Shown: positions 35,383 to 44,103, counted from the stretch's first letter. The stretch is 64,000 nucleotides of DNA from Chitinophaga barathri (GCF_003807585.1 NZ_RMBX01000003.1:434001-498000), one strand, 5' to 3'. Translations and numbers: made by a program. Notes: generated by a model not told the origin, from the letters alone.

Positions 35383-38133
35383 ATGATCAAACTGATGCTA
35401 CTGTCAGCCTTAAGCTTTTTTACCGCGCTTACCACCCTGGAAGCACAGCACGTTATTTCCGGGAACATACGGAGCAGCACCACCGGCGAAGTGATTCCGG
35501 CGGTATCCGTCAAAGCGAAAAATACTCCTTACGGGGATTATACGAACGACCAGGGCAATTTCCGCTTCACCGTCCGCACGCCCCTGCCTGTCACCCTCGT
35601 GATCAGCTCCATCGGTTATGCCGGCCAGGAAATAGAAGTGACCGGCACGCAACCGCTGAAAATCGTGCTGGCCCCCGCTTCCATCCTCGGCAATGAAGTG
35701 GTCGTGTCCGCCAGCAGGCATGTGCAGCGGAAGATCGAATCCCCCGTCACGATCGAAAGGATCGACAACAAAGACATCATCAACTCCGCGCAGACCAATT
35801 ATTACAATATGCTGCAGGGCCTGAAAGGCGTGGACATCACCACTTCCAGCCTCACCTTCACCACGGTGACCACCCGGGGTTTTAATACCAGCGGCAATAC
35901 CAATTTCACGCAGATCGTGGACGGGATGGACAACCAGGCGCCGGGGCTGAACTTTCCGCTGGGCGCCTCCATCGGGCTTACAGAGCTGGATGTGGACAAC
36001 CTGGAAGTGCTCTCCGGCGCTTCCTCCGCCTTGTACGGTTCACGCGGGCTGAACGGCACGCTGGTGATGACGGGCAAAGACCCTTTTAAATACCAGGGGC
36101 TCAGTTTCCAGATCACCCAAGGCGTGAACCACGTTAAAAAAGGCGCGGGCAACGACCCGATGGGGCCTTCGCCGTATTACGACTGGACCATCCGCTGGGC
36201 GAAAAAGATCAACGACAAACTGGCCTTTAAGATCAATGCGCAATACACCCTCGCCAAAGACTGGCTGGCCTGCGACACCAGCAATACCAACAGTACCGGC
36301 ACAAAATATACAGACCCGAATTACAATGGCGTGAACTCCTACGGCAGCAAAACCTCCGTGGACATCAACCCTTTCCTGCAGGCCGCCCTCGCGCAGGACC
36401 CTTCGCTGGCACCCATCATAGACCCGCTGCTGGCCAAGCCCTCCAACTACGTAGCCCGCACTGGCTACCCTGAATACGGTTACCTCAGCAACGAGGCCAA
36501 ACTGCTCAAACTCAACGCGGAAATACGTTACAAGATCAGGCCCAAACTGGAAGCCATCGTATCCGGCACTTACGGCAGCGGCAACGCGGTGTACAGCAAC
36601 GATACCCGTTACGCCCTCACCGGTTACAAGATCAGCCAGTACAGGGCAGAGCTGCGAAGCGAACAATGGTTCCTCCGCGCTTATACCTCCCAGGAAAACT
36701 CCGGCAACACGATCATCGCCAGCCCCACCATGCAGTTGCTGAACGAAGCCTGGAAACCCAGCTTCAACCCCGCCACGATGGACGGCTGGTATCCGCAATA
36801 CACCGGCGCGCTGCTGCAGGCACTGGCCACTGGCAGCAGCCTGGACGATGCCCATTGGGCCGCCCGCAACTTCGCGGACCAGGGAAGACCCGAAGCAGGC
36901 AGCGAACAATTTAACCGTTTAAAAGACAGCATCGCCGGCCTCCCGACATCACAGGGCGGCACGCTGTTCCTTGACCGCAGCAGGCTTTACAATGCGGAAT
37001 TCCAGTACAACTTCACCCAACTCATCCCCTGGGTGGAACTGATCGCGGGGCTGAACTACCGCCTCTACCGCCTCGATTCCAAAGGCACCCTGTTCCCCGA
37101 CAAAAACGGGCCGATAGATGTAGCCGAATACAGCGCCTATGCACACCTATCCAAAAAACTGATAGAGAACAAACTACGGCTGGGCGCGGCTTTCAGGTAT
37201 GATAAAAACACCCTGTTCGACAAACCGCGCATCACCACCCGCGTGTCCGCCGTACTGGAAGTAGCGAAAGAACATTTTATGCGTTTCTCTTACCAGAACG
37301 CCTATAGTTTCCCCTCGAACATACAAAGCCTGCAAAGCACGCTGGTGGATTATAACTCTTACGCCTCAGGAGGCTCCGCAAGGTTGTTGTACGGCGAATA
37401 CCAGTTCAACCAATACCCGCCTTACCTGCTGAACAGCGTGACGGAATACCAGCAGACAAACGACCCGTCCAAACTGGAACGTTTCCAGCCCAGGGATATC
37501 GAACCGCAGTCTGTGGATGCCTTTGAGCTGGGATATTCCGGCCTCTTCGGCAATTGTGTGCTGGTGGACGTGCTGGGTTATTATTCCACCTGGAAAAACT
37601 TCATCGGGTATGTGAACGTGGCCAATACGCCGGGTATAGACGACATTACGGCCTTTAAAGAGCGCAGTAAGTATATTTCCTATAATATTGCATATAACGG
37701 CGCGGAAAAGGTAAATACATACGGATATGCCGCCAGCGTGAGCGTGGACCTGAGCCGCAACTTCATGGCCAAAGCCAATTACTCTTCAGACTTTCTCAAA
37801 AACAGGAACAACAGCCAGATCAATAATTTCAACACACCGAACTGGAAATTCAACGTGGAATTCGGCAATACCGGATTCGGGAAAAACCAGATATTCTCCT
37901 TCAATACCAGCCTCCGCTACCGCCCGGCGTACTTCTACTCGATCGGTTTTGCGAGCGGCACGATAGACGCCAATGTAGTGCTGGACGCACAGGTAAGTGT
38001 TAAATTGATAAAAGCCCATTCCCGGATCAAGATCGGCGCCACGAACCTGACGAACAAATATTATTACACCGGCTTTGGCAGCCCCGGCATCGGCGGGGTG
38101 TATTATGCAACATTCGCTTACAATGTTTTTTAA
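35383..38133 (+). CDS. TonB-dependent receptor with carboxypeptidase-like N-terminal domain
   Basis: This outer-membrane transporter (916 aa) has signal peptide MIKLMLLSALSFFTALTTLEAQ. A beta-sandwich follows at about 24-105 (SGNIRSSTTGEVIPAVSVKAKN), then a plug at about 115-235 (EVVVSASR, MLQGLKGVDITT, TNFTQIVDGMDNQAPG, LYGSRGLNGTLVM) and a barrel ending TFAYNVF. It lacks the SusC DVVVVGYG signature and has no SusD partner, so it is not a canonical glycan system. It is the first gene of a tight three-gene operon with a beta-helix lipoprotein and a diheme cytochrome. The transported ligand is unknown. Confidence 0.93.
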   Translation: MIKLMLLSALSFFTALTTLEAQHVISGNIRSSTTGEVIPAVSVKAKNTPYGDYTNDQGNFRFTVRTPLPVTLVISSIGYAGQEIEVTGTQPLKIVLAPASILGNEVVVSASRHVQRKIESPVTIERIDNKDIINSAQTNYYNMLQGLKGVDITTSSLTFTTVTTRGFNTSGNTNFTQIVDGMDNQAPGLNFPLGASIGLTELDVDNLEVLSGASSALYGSRGLNGTLVMTGKDPFKYQGLSFQITQGVNHVKKGAGNDPMGPSPYYDWTIRWAKKINDKLAFKINAQYTLAKDWLACDTSNTNSTGTKYTDPNYNGVNSYGSKTSVDINPFLQAALAQDPSLAPIIDPLLAKPSNYVARTGYPEYGYLSNEAKLLKLNAEIRYKIRPKLEAIVSGTYGSGNAVYSNDTRYALTGYKISQYRAELRSEQWFLRAYTSQENSGNTIIASPTMQLLNEAWKPSFNPATMDGWYPQYTGALLQALATGSSLDDAHWAARNFADQGRPEAGSEQFNRLKDSIAGLPTSQGGTLFLDRSRLYNAEFQYNFTQLIPWVELIAGLNYRLYRLDSKGTLFPDKNGPIDVAEYSAYAHLSKKLIENKLRLGAAFRYDKNTLFDKPRITTRVSAVLEVAKEHFMRFSYQNAYSFPSNIQSLQSTLVDYNSYASGGSARLLYGEYQFNQYPPYLLNSVTEYQQTNDPSKLERFQPRDIEPQSVDAFELGYSGLFGNCVLVDVLGYYSTWKNFIGYVNVANTPGIDDITAFKERSKYISYNIAYNGAEKVNTYGYAASVSVDLSRNFMAKANYSSDFLKNRNNSQINNFNTPNWKFNVEFGNTGFGKNQIFSFNTSLRYRPAYFYSIGFASGTIDANVVLDAQVSVKLIKAHSRIKIGATNLTNKYYYTGFGSPGIGGVYYATFAYNVF

Positions 38134-38139
38134 AAATAT

Positions 38140-39384
38140 ATGACCATGAGATATTCCATCCTATTGCTGGCCCTGCTGGCCGGATGTGCCGCCCCGGAGA
38201 AACAGTCCGAAGGCGGTTACAAAACCCAATTGTCCTTCGGCCCCGGCGAAGAAACAAAGATCACCGAAGCTTTCCTGACCATGACGGACAGCAGCAGCCT
38301 GGAGCTGAAAGAAGGCAAGTACAAGTTTAACAATCTCAGCCTCGTACAGCTGAAACATATCCGCATCACCGGCGCCGGGCCGGACAAAACCCTGCTGGAC
38401 TTCTCCGGCCAGGCACAGGGTGGCGAAGGCATCCGCGTAGCGGAGGTAGACGGCTTTGAGATCAGCGGCATGACCATCAAAGATTCCAAAGGCGACCTGC
38501 TGAAAGTAAATAAAAGCAAAAACATCACCATCACTAACCTGCACGCCATCTGGTCCGTGTCCGACTCCACCAGCGGTGGATATGGCATTTATCCCGTGCT
38601 GTGCACGAACGTACTGGTGGAAAACTGTTACGCACAAGGCGCATCTGATGCGGGCATCTACGTAGGGCAATCCAATAACGCCGTGGTAAGGAAAAGCAAG
38701 GCATTTAAGAACGTGGCGGGCTGTGAGATCGAGAACACGACCAATGCAGAAGTATACGACAACGAATTTTACGGCAACACCGCCGGCTTCCTCATCTTCG
38801 ACCTGCCGGACCTGAGCCAGCGCGGCGGGCGTGTGAAGGCGTACAACAACTTCATCCACGACAACAACGAACGGAATTTCGCCAAATCCGGCAGCTTCGG
38901 TACCACCTGGGGCGTGGGCAACGCAGCGCCCGGCAGCGGCGTGATCATCCAGGCTACGTCGGACATTGAGCTGTACAACAACCGGATCATCAACAACAAC
39001 TCCAGCGCGATCATCCTCGTATCCGGTTTTTTTGTGGACGCAAAGGCGGGCGAAAAGATCAACGCGAACTATTTCCCCGTGTCAAAGAACGTGCTGATAC
39101 ATGACAACACGCTGGAAATGGGCGCCGTTTTCCCGGAACCGGTGTACTCTCACCATACCGGCAAAATACTGGTAGCCATTGAGCAGGCCATGAAACAGCG
39201 CATTCCCCTGATTGTGTACGACGGCATTTCCACCAATGTGCTCACGCAGGGAAAAAAGCTCAACCCGGATTCCATTTGTATCAAACAAACCGGCAACAAC
39301 TTATTCGTGAACGTGGACGCGCTGAACATGGGCAAACCGCAATGGGCCCCAGGCACGGACATGACAGCTTTTACCTGTAAATAA
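38140..39384 (+). CDS. Parallel beta-helix repeat lipoprotein
   Basis: This 414-residue protein starts MTMRYSILLLALLAGCAAP, a lipoprotein signal (Cys at about 16). Repeated short strands of right-handed beta-helix type follow (IRVAEVDGFEISGMTIKDSKGDLLKVNKSKNITITNL; VLVENCYAQGASDAGIYVGQSNNAVVRKSKAFKNVAGCEIENTTNAEVYDNEFYGN). I recall a TIGRFAM beta-helix family that occurs next to a diheme cytochrome family, matching the gene order here. It starts 6 bp after the receptor stop. It could bind or cleave a polymer; no catalytic site is recognised. Confidence 0.85.
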   Translation: MTMRYSILLLALLAGCAAPEKQSEGGYKTQLSFGPGEETKITEAFLTMTDSSSLELKEGKYKFNNLSLVQLKHIRITGAGPDKTLLDFSGQAQGGEGIRVAEVDGFEISGMTIKDSKGDLLKVNKSKNITITNLHAIWSVSDSTSGGYGIYPVLCTNVLVENCYAQGASDAGIYVGQSNNAVVRKSKAFKNVAGCEIENTTNAEVYDNEFYGNTAGFLIFDLPDLSQRGGRVKAYNNFIHDNNERNFAKSGSFGTTWGVGNAAPGSGVIIQATSDIELYNNRIINNNSSAIILVSGFFVDAKAGEKINANYFPVSKNVLIHDNTLEMGAVFPEPVYSHHTGKILVAIEQAMKQRIPLIVYDGISTNVLTQGKKLNPDSICIKQTGNNLFVNVDALNMGKPQWAPGTDMTAFTCK

Positions 39385-39394
39385 TTCTATCGAG

Positions 39395-40420
39395 ATGAGA
39401 TTTGTGATTGTATTGATCCTGACTATGATGACCCTTTACAGTTGCGGGCCCAAAAAGCCCGCAACCTCTTCCGGCTTCAAAGAAAAGTTGTCGGACTATG
39501 GTTTCTTTAAAGGAACACTCAACGAACTAAACCCGGAGGCCCATGTACACCACTACGATCTGGCCACGCCGCTGTTCACGGACTACGCGCTGAAAGACCG
39601 TTTTATTGCGCTGCCCGAAGGCACGGCCATGCAATACCGCGACAGCGGCTCCCTGGACTTCCCCACCGGTACCTACATCATCAAAAACTTCGCTTACCGC
39701 GATACCGCGGGCAGGAAAGTCCTGATCGAAACGCGCCTGCTGCACAAAGACCCGCAGGACGGCAAGTGGAAAGTGATGAATTATCTCTGGAACGAAAAGC
39801 AGACCGAAGCGGACAAATGGATCGCGGGCAAACAGCTCCCCATCACCCTCATGGACGATCACAACCAACGTGTAAGCACCGTATACCAGATGCCGAATAC
39901 GAACGACTGCAAACGCTGCCATTCCAGCAACGGCACACTGCTGCCCATTGGCCCGAAAGCCAGGAACCTGCATTACGGTAAAGGCGAACAACTGCTGGGC
40001 TGGGCCAGCGCAGGCATCTTACAAGGCATGCCGGTCATCAGCCAGGTGCCCGCCCTCCCCGTATGGACAGACAGCGTGCACTACACCATCCCGCAGCGCG
40101 CCCGCGCCTACCTGGATGTGAACTGCGCCCATTGCCACACCAAAGGCGGCGATGCCGACAATACCGGGCTTTTCCTCGAATACGACCAGCAGGCATCCGC
40201 CCACCTCGGCATTCTCAAAGGCCCTGTATCCGCCGGCAACGGCGCCGGGGGCCTGAACTTCGATATCGTACCCGGCAATGCATCCGCTTCTATCCTCGCC
40301 TACCGTATGAACAGCACGGAGCCGGGCACAGCCATGCCCGAACTGGCCAGGACGCTGGTGCATAAAGAAGGCGTTCAGTTGATCGTGCAGTGGATCAACC
40401 AGATGGAGAAGGTAAAATAA
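39395..40420 (+). CDS. Diheme c-type cytochrome lipoprotein (SO2930/HNE_0200-like)
   Basis: This protein of 341 residues has a lipoprotein signal (MTLYSC). It has two heme-binding CxxCH sites, CKRCH at 172-176 and CAHCH at 244-248. The N-terminal domain (FFKGTLNELNPEAHVHHYDLATPLFTDYALKDRFIALPEGTAM) is characteristic of the SO2930-type family, as is GPKARNLHYG after the first heme. It sits 10 bp behind the beta-helix gene, so receptor, beta-helix protein and cytochrome are probably made together and face the periplasm or cell surface. Its last 13 codons and following bases are duplicated downstream (40562 onward). Confidence 0.9.
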   Translation: MRFVIVLILTMMTLYSCGPKKPATSSGFKEKLSDYGFFKGTLNELNPEAHVHHYDLATPLFTDYALKDRFIALPEGTAMQYRDSGSLDFPTGTYIIKNFAYRDTAGRKVLIETRLLHKDPQDGKWKVMNYLWNEKQTEADKWIAGKQLPITLMDDHNQRVSTVYQMPNTNDCKRCHSSNGTLLPIGPKARNLHYGKGEQLLGWASAGILQGMPVISQVPALPVWTDSVHYTIPQRARAYLDVNCAHCHTKGGDADNTGLFLEYDQQASAHLGILKGPVSAGNGAGGLNFDIVPGNASASILAYRMNSTEPGTAMPELARTLVHKEGVQLIVQWINQMEKVK

Positions 40421-40742
40421 TAAGCCTATGTTGGTCAGCAAAAGGTCATTGCCAAGTTGCCCGTCATTGCGAGAAGCAGCAGGGATTTTGTGCAGGAGGC
40501 GCGACGAAGCAATCTCCTCTGCCTGAAGTACCTCCTGGCTGCAATTCTCCGGAAAGATAAAGATCGTGCAGTGGATCAACCAGATGGAGAAGGTAAAATA
40601 ATAAGCCTATGCTGGTCAGCAAAAGGTCATTGCGAAGGAACCCGTCATTGCGAGGAGCGGCGAGGATTTTGTGCAGGAGGTGCGACGAAGCAATCTCCTC
40701 TGCCTGAAGTACCTCCAGACTACAATTCTTCCGAAAGTTCCT
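40381..40742. repeat. Tandem duplication, 181-bp period, carrying the left arms of the GIY-YIG element
   Basis: Unit 1 (40381-40561) and unit 2 (40562-40742) are about 91% identical over 176 bp. The first 72 bp (end of the cytochrome gene plus 32 bp) differ at one position, while the remaining palindrome-arm part differs at about 14. The left outer arm CGTCATTGCGAG begins at 40462 and again at 40643. Unit 2 ends inside the GIY-YIG gene; unit 1 has a degenerate copy of that gene's last codons without a stop. Confidence 0.85.
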
Positions 40743-41105
40743 TCCATGAAGGGTTTACACTATTTATCAGTGCAATTTTTTTTGCCCTGCTACCGCCTTT
40801 AATTCTTTTTTCTTCCATAATTGCTTCTTCAATAGAGGTGAAAGTGCGATAGTACACAAGTTTATTGACATTGAATTTTGCTGTAAAACTTTGAGGGTAA
40901 TATTTCTCATGATGCTCAATCACACGGCTGACAATATCTGAAGTTACACCAGTGTAAAGCACTGTATGATGCTTATTAGTCATTATATATACTGTTCCTC
41001 CTCTTTCCATTAAATGAATTTACGGAATATCGGGTCATATCCATTCAATGTAGGAGATTGCTTCGTCGCCCCTCCCACTTAGCTCCGCTGCTCCTCGCAA
41101 TGACG
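40643..41105. mobile_element. Putative GIY-YIG palindrome-flanked mobile element
   Basis: The left half (CGTCATTGCGAGGAGC ... GCGACGAAGCAATCTCCT, from 40643) and the right half (AGGAGATTGCTTCGTCGC ... GCTCCTCGCAATGACG, to 41105) are inverted copies enclosing one intact nuclease gene, 463 bp in all. Outer duplicated halves extend the structure to 40462-41183. The same halves joined without a gene form copies A and B elsewhere in the window. No target-site duplication is obvious. Mobility is inferred from structure only. Confidence 0.55.
40720..41010 (-). CDS. GIY-YIG endonuclease domain protein (YhbQ-like)
   Basis: This single-domain nuclease is 96 aa. The GIY-YIG core reads VYIM (Tyr8) ... 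LYTG (Tyr19), followed by the catalytic Arg29 in VSRVIEHH, the acidic helix IEEAIMEEKRIKGGSRAKKIALI (likely catalytic Glu67), and the family-typical end NPSWKELSEEL. All expected residues are intact. The gene is visibly AT-rich compared with its GC-rich neighbours, which suggests transfer. It is bracketed by inverted arms of the palindromic repeat family: left arms start 40462 and 40643, right arms end 41105 and 41183. A role in spreading these repeats is inference. Confidence 0.9.
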   Translation of the reverse strand: MERGGTVYIMTNKHHTVLYTGVTSDIVSRVIEHHEKYYPQSFTAKFNVNKLVYYRTFTSIEEAIMEEKRIKGGSRAKKIALINSVNPSWKELSEEL

Positions 41106-41183
41106 GATGCCGGTATACCATTCAATGCAGGAGATTGCTTCGTCGCCCCTCCCACTTTAGCTCCGCTGCTCCTCGCAATGACG
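41041..41183. repeat. Tandem duplication of the right arm, 77-bp period
   Basis: CCATTCAATG starts two near-identical copies at 41041 and 41118. Each runs through AGGAGATTGCTTCGTCGC and GCTCCTCGCAATGACG. They differ by one substitution and one inserted T within the arms. Confidence 0.85.
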
Positions 41184-41199
41184 ACTGCCGCATTAATCA

Positions 41200-41234
41200 A
41201 AAAGGGCTGTCCCTTTTAACGAGACAGCCCTTTT
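41200..41234 (-). terminator. Terminator of the M16 peptidase gene
   Basis: AAAAGGGCTGTC pairs with GACAGCCCTTTT. On the minus strand a T run follows the stem. It lies 26 bp past the M16 stop. Confidence 0.85.
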
Positions 41235-41259
41235 CACCGGAATATAACCAGTTCAGTCA

Positions 41260-44103
41260 TTATTTTTCAGGTACCAGCACCGCTTTGAAGTAGTTCGCGT
41301 TGCTCAGGTATTTGTTCGCGGCTTCTTTCACGCTGTCGGGCGTAACCTTTTCCAGGCGCTCGTTCTGCTTGAGGATGCTCAGCGGGTCTTCGTTGGTCTT
41401 GAGCTTGCCGGTGAGATAGTTCAGCCAGAAGTTATTCTCACGAAGGCTCACTTCCATGGCCCTTTTGCTTTCTGCTTTGAATTTCTCCACGTCCACCGCG
41501 GTAGCGCCTTCTTTTTTGATCTTTTCGATCTCATCCAGCGTGGCGTTTACCAGCTTGTCCACGTTCGCGGAAGCGCAGCTGAAGGAAATAGTCAGGCTGT
41601 AGTTGGCATAAGGCAGTTTTTCGTAACCGATGCCAACGTTCGGGCTGTATACGCCGCTTTCTTTCTCACGCAGGCGCTCCAGTACCTTAAATTCAAGGAT
41701 GTCGCTGAGGGCGCTGAGCTGCAGATTGGTGGCCGGTGCAAAATCGTAATTGCCGTAGAAGAACAGTTTCACCTGTGCTTTGTCTTCAATGCCTTTTTTC
41801 ACGATGCGGGTCACATTGCCGGTGAGCGGCCTGATGCCGCGGTCAACGTATTTGCTGCCGCTGTTCGTGGAAGGCAGGCCGCCGAGATAGGTTTCCAGCA
41901 GCGGGGTGATCTGCGCTACGTCGAAGTTGCCGACGAACACGAAGGTCTGGCCGCTGGCGTCCGCAAAGCGGCTTTTGTAGAAGTCCAGGGAACGGTCCAG
42001 GTTGATCTGGTCCAGCTCGGCGAGTGTAGGTTTACGGTCGCGGAGGCTGTTGGAGGTCAGTACGGAAGTGATGGTATCACCATACACATTGTCCGGTGCG
42101 TCGTCCGCATTCTGGAGGTATACCTTAAAGTCTTCCATGTTCTTTTTGAAGGCCACGGGATCTTTGCGGGGATTGGTAGCGTAGGAATATACCAGCTGCA
42201 AGGCCATTTCGATATCCTTGGGCGATGCGCCGCCGCTGAAACCTTCGTACAGGTCCGCGATGTAAGACGAGGCGCTGGCGGTGGTACCGGCCAGTATCTT
42301 ACGCAGCTGCGTGTTTTCGAACTCGCCGATACCATCGCCGGGGATGTTGCCCGCGTAGTTCGTTGCCATGTAGTCTTTGTCGTCTATCAGTGAAGTACCG
42401 CCTTCACGGAAGGAGGAGAACATGATCTGGTCGTTCTTGAAATCGGTGGGTTTCAGGTACACCTGTACACCGTTGCTCAGCGTAAGTTTGGTCACGCCGA
42501 TCCCTTCGATCTTTTCGGTTTTCACCACTTTGCCGGCGGTGGGTTTCTTTTCCAGCAAAGGTTTTTTAACGGTATTGTCCACGTAAGCGGTAAGCCCTTT
42601 ACCGGCGTTGCGTATGTTTTCCAGCAGTTGCGCGCTGGTGGGTAGTTTGTCTTTATCTTTCTCAGGAGCCTGTACCAGTACGGTCACATTCTCTTCCGCC
42701 ATCATCTTTTTCGCCGCTTTATTCACATCATCCAGCGTGATCTCCGCCAGGTATTTTTTGGCGAGATTGTAACGCACATCAGGGCTGATGATCGGTGAGC
42801 CGGACATGAAGTTTTTCAGGTAAGCCTGTACAAAAGTGGCGGAAGCGATCTTGTCTTTTTCCTTGTATGCCTTTTCGTTGCCTGCCTCCATGTTCTTTTT
42901 CACCACTTCCAGCTCTGACTGGTTAAAGCCGAACTGTGCCATACGCTCGGCTTCCGCCATTACGCCGGCCAGGCCTTTGCTGATCTCAGACGCATCTTTG
43001 GTCACCGCAACGACCGTCATGGCATTCAGCCCTTCGATCATGCCACCCTGCCAGGGGCCGTAAGAGGCTTGTCCTTCCACGAAAGGCGCGGTGCCTTTCT
43101 GTTTCAGTTCCTGGATACGGGCGCCGAGCATGGAGTTTACCATGGTGATGATCATGCCGCTTTTGAGGTCCGCCGTGGTATTGGTCGGCTTGGAGCGGTG
43201 GCGGATGGTGAGGAGCGCTACATTGTAAGGAAATTCCTTGTCGGTGATGTTTTTTACGATCGGCTCTTTATTGTCAGGCAGATCGTAATTCTGGTGCGGT
43301 TTGGCATTGGCGGGGTTCTTCAGTGTGCTGAAGTTCTCTTTGATGAGTGTTTCCACCTGTGCCACATCAAAATCGCCTACTGCGATCACCGCCTGCAGGT
43401 TCGGGCGGTACCAGTCTTTATAGAAGTTTTTGATCTCTTCATGTTTGAAGTTCTGGATAATATCCAGTTTACCGATAGGGATACGCTCCGCATAACGGGA
43501 ACCGTAAAGGATCACGGGCAGCGCTTCCTTCTGCATGCGCGACTGGGCGTTTTTCCCGCGCTGGCGCTCTTCTTCCACGATGATGCCTCTTTCTTCGTCT
43601 ATATCCGTGTTCTCCATGCTGATATGCCCGGCCCAGTTAGCCAGGATCTTAAAGCCGTTTTTGAACAGCGCGGCGCTGTCCGTAGGGATCGGCAACTGGT
43701 AAACGGTCTGGTCGAAGCCGGTATAGGCGTTCAGGTCCGCCCCGAACTTCACCCCTGCTTTTTGCAGGTAATTGATCAGTTCGTTTTTAGGGAAATCCTT
43801 GGTACCGTTAAAGGCCATGTGCTCCGTGAAATGCGCAAGCCCCTGCTGAGCGTCGGTTTCCATCAGCGAGCCGGCTTTGAGGGCCATATACAGCACCGCG
43901 CGGTTGCGGGGCTCGGTATTGCGGCGGATGTAATAAGTAAGGCCGTTTGCCAGCTTCCCGATCTTCACATCGGGGTCCGCGGGAAACTTCTCCCCCGGCG
44001 CGGCTTTGGCGGCTGCCTGTTTCGGCTGCGCGACGGCAGGGTTCTCATACAGGGAAAAGACGCCTGTAACCGCAAGCGCCAGTAACAAAATTTTACGTTT
44101 CAT
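41260..44103 (-). CDS. M16 family zinc peptidase (two-domain, pitrilysin-like)
   Basis: This exported protein (947 aa) has a signal peptide (about 1-25, ending AVAQ). The inverted zinc motif HFTEH is at 91-95, with the distal Glu ligand at about 170 (DIDEERGII). Two M16 halves are present, each about 450 aa: the active N-terminal half, and an inactive C-terminal half with FSSFREGGTSLID, FVFVGNFDVAQITPLLETYLGGLPS. This is the usual Bacteroidota M16 arrangement. It probably degrades peptides in the periplasm. It stands alone with its own terminator. Confidence 0.94.
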   Translation of the reverse strand: MKRKILLLALAVTGVFSLYENPAVAQPKQAAAKAAPGEKFPADPDVKIGKLANGLTYYIRRNTEPRNRAVLYMALKAGSLMETDAQQGLAHFTEHMAFNGTKDFPKNELINYLQKAGVKFGADLNAYTGFDQTVYQLPIPTDSAALFKNGFKILANWAGHISMENTDIDEERGIIVEEERQRGKNAQSRMQKEALPVILYGSRYAERIPIGKLDIIQNFKHEEIKNFYKDWYRPNLQAVIAVGDFDVAQVETLIKENFSTLKNPANAKPHQNYDLPDNKEPIVKNITDKEFPYNVALLTIRHRSKPTNTTADLKSGMIITMVNSMLGARIQELKQKGTAPFVEGQASYGPWQGGMIEGLNAMTVVAVTKDASEISKGLAGVMAEAERMAQFGFNQSELEVVKKNMEAGNEKAYKEKDKIASATFVQAYLKNFMSGSPIISPDVRYNLAKKYLAEITLDDVNKAAKKMMAEENVTVLVQAPEKDKDKLPTSAQLLENIRNAGKGLTAYVDNTVKKPLLEKKPTAGKVVKTEKIEGIGVTKLTLSNGVQVYLKPTDFKNDQIMFSSFREGGTSLIDDKDYMATNYAGNIPGDGIGEFENTQLRKILAGTTASASSYIADLYEGFSGGASPKDIEMALQLVYSYATNPRKDPVAFKKNMEDFKVYLQNADDAPDNVYGDTITSVLTSNSLRDRKPTLAELDQINLDRSLDFYKSRFADASGQTFVFVGNFDVAQITPLLETYLGGLPSTNSGSKYVDRGIRPLTGNVTRIVKKGIEDKAQVKLFFYGNYDFAPATNLQLSALSDILEFKVLERLREKESGVYSPNVGIGYEKLPYANYSLTISFSCASANVDKLVNATLDEIEKIKKEGATAVDVEKFKAESKRAMEVSLRENNFWLNYLTGKLKTNEDPLSILKQNERLEKVTPDSVKEAANKYLSNANYFKAVLVPEK

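Noticed and set aside
40457..40852. Plus-strand open frame across the duplicated arms
   Set aside because: It runs through palindromic repeats and antisense to the intact GIY-YIG gene; no protein features.
40643..41105. Classical insertion sequence with DDE or Y1 transposase
   Set aside because: The only gene inside is a GIY-YIG nuclease; no transposase motif or clear target-site duplication was found.
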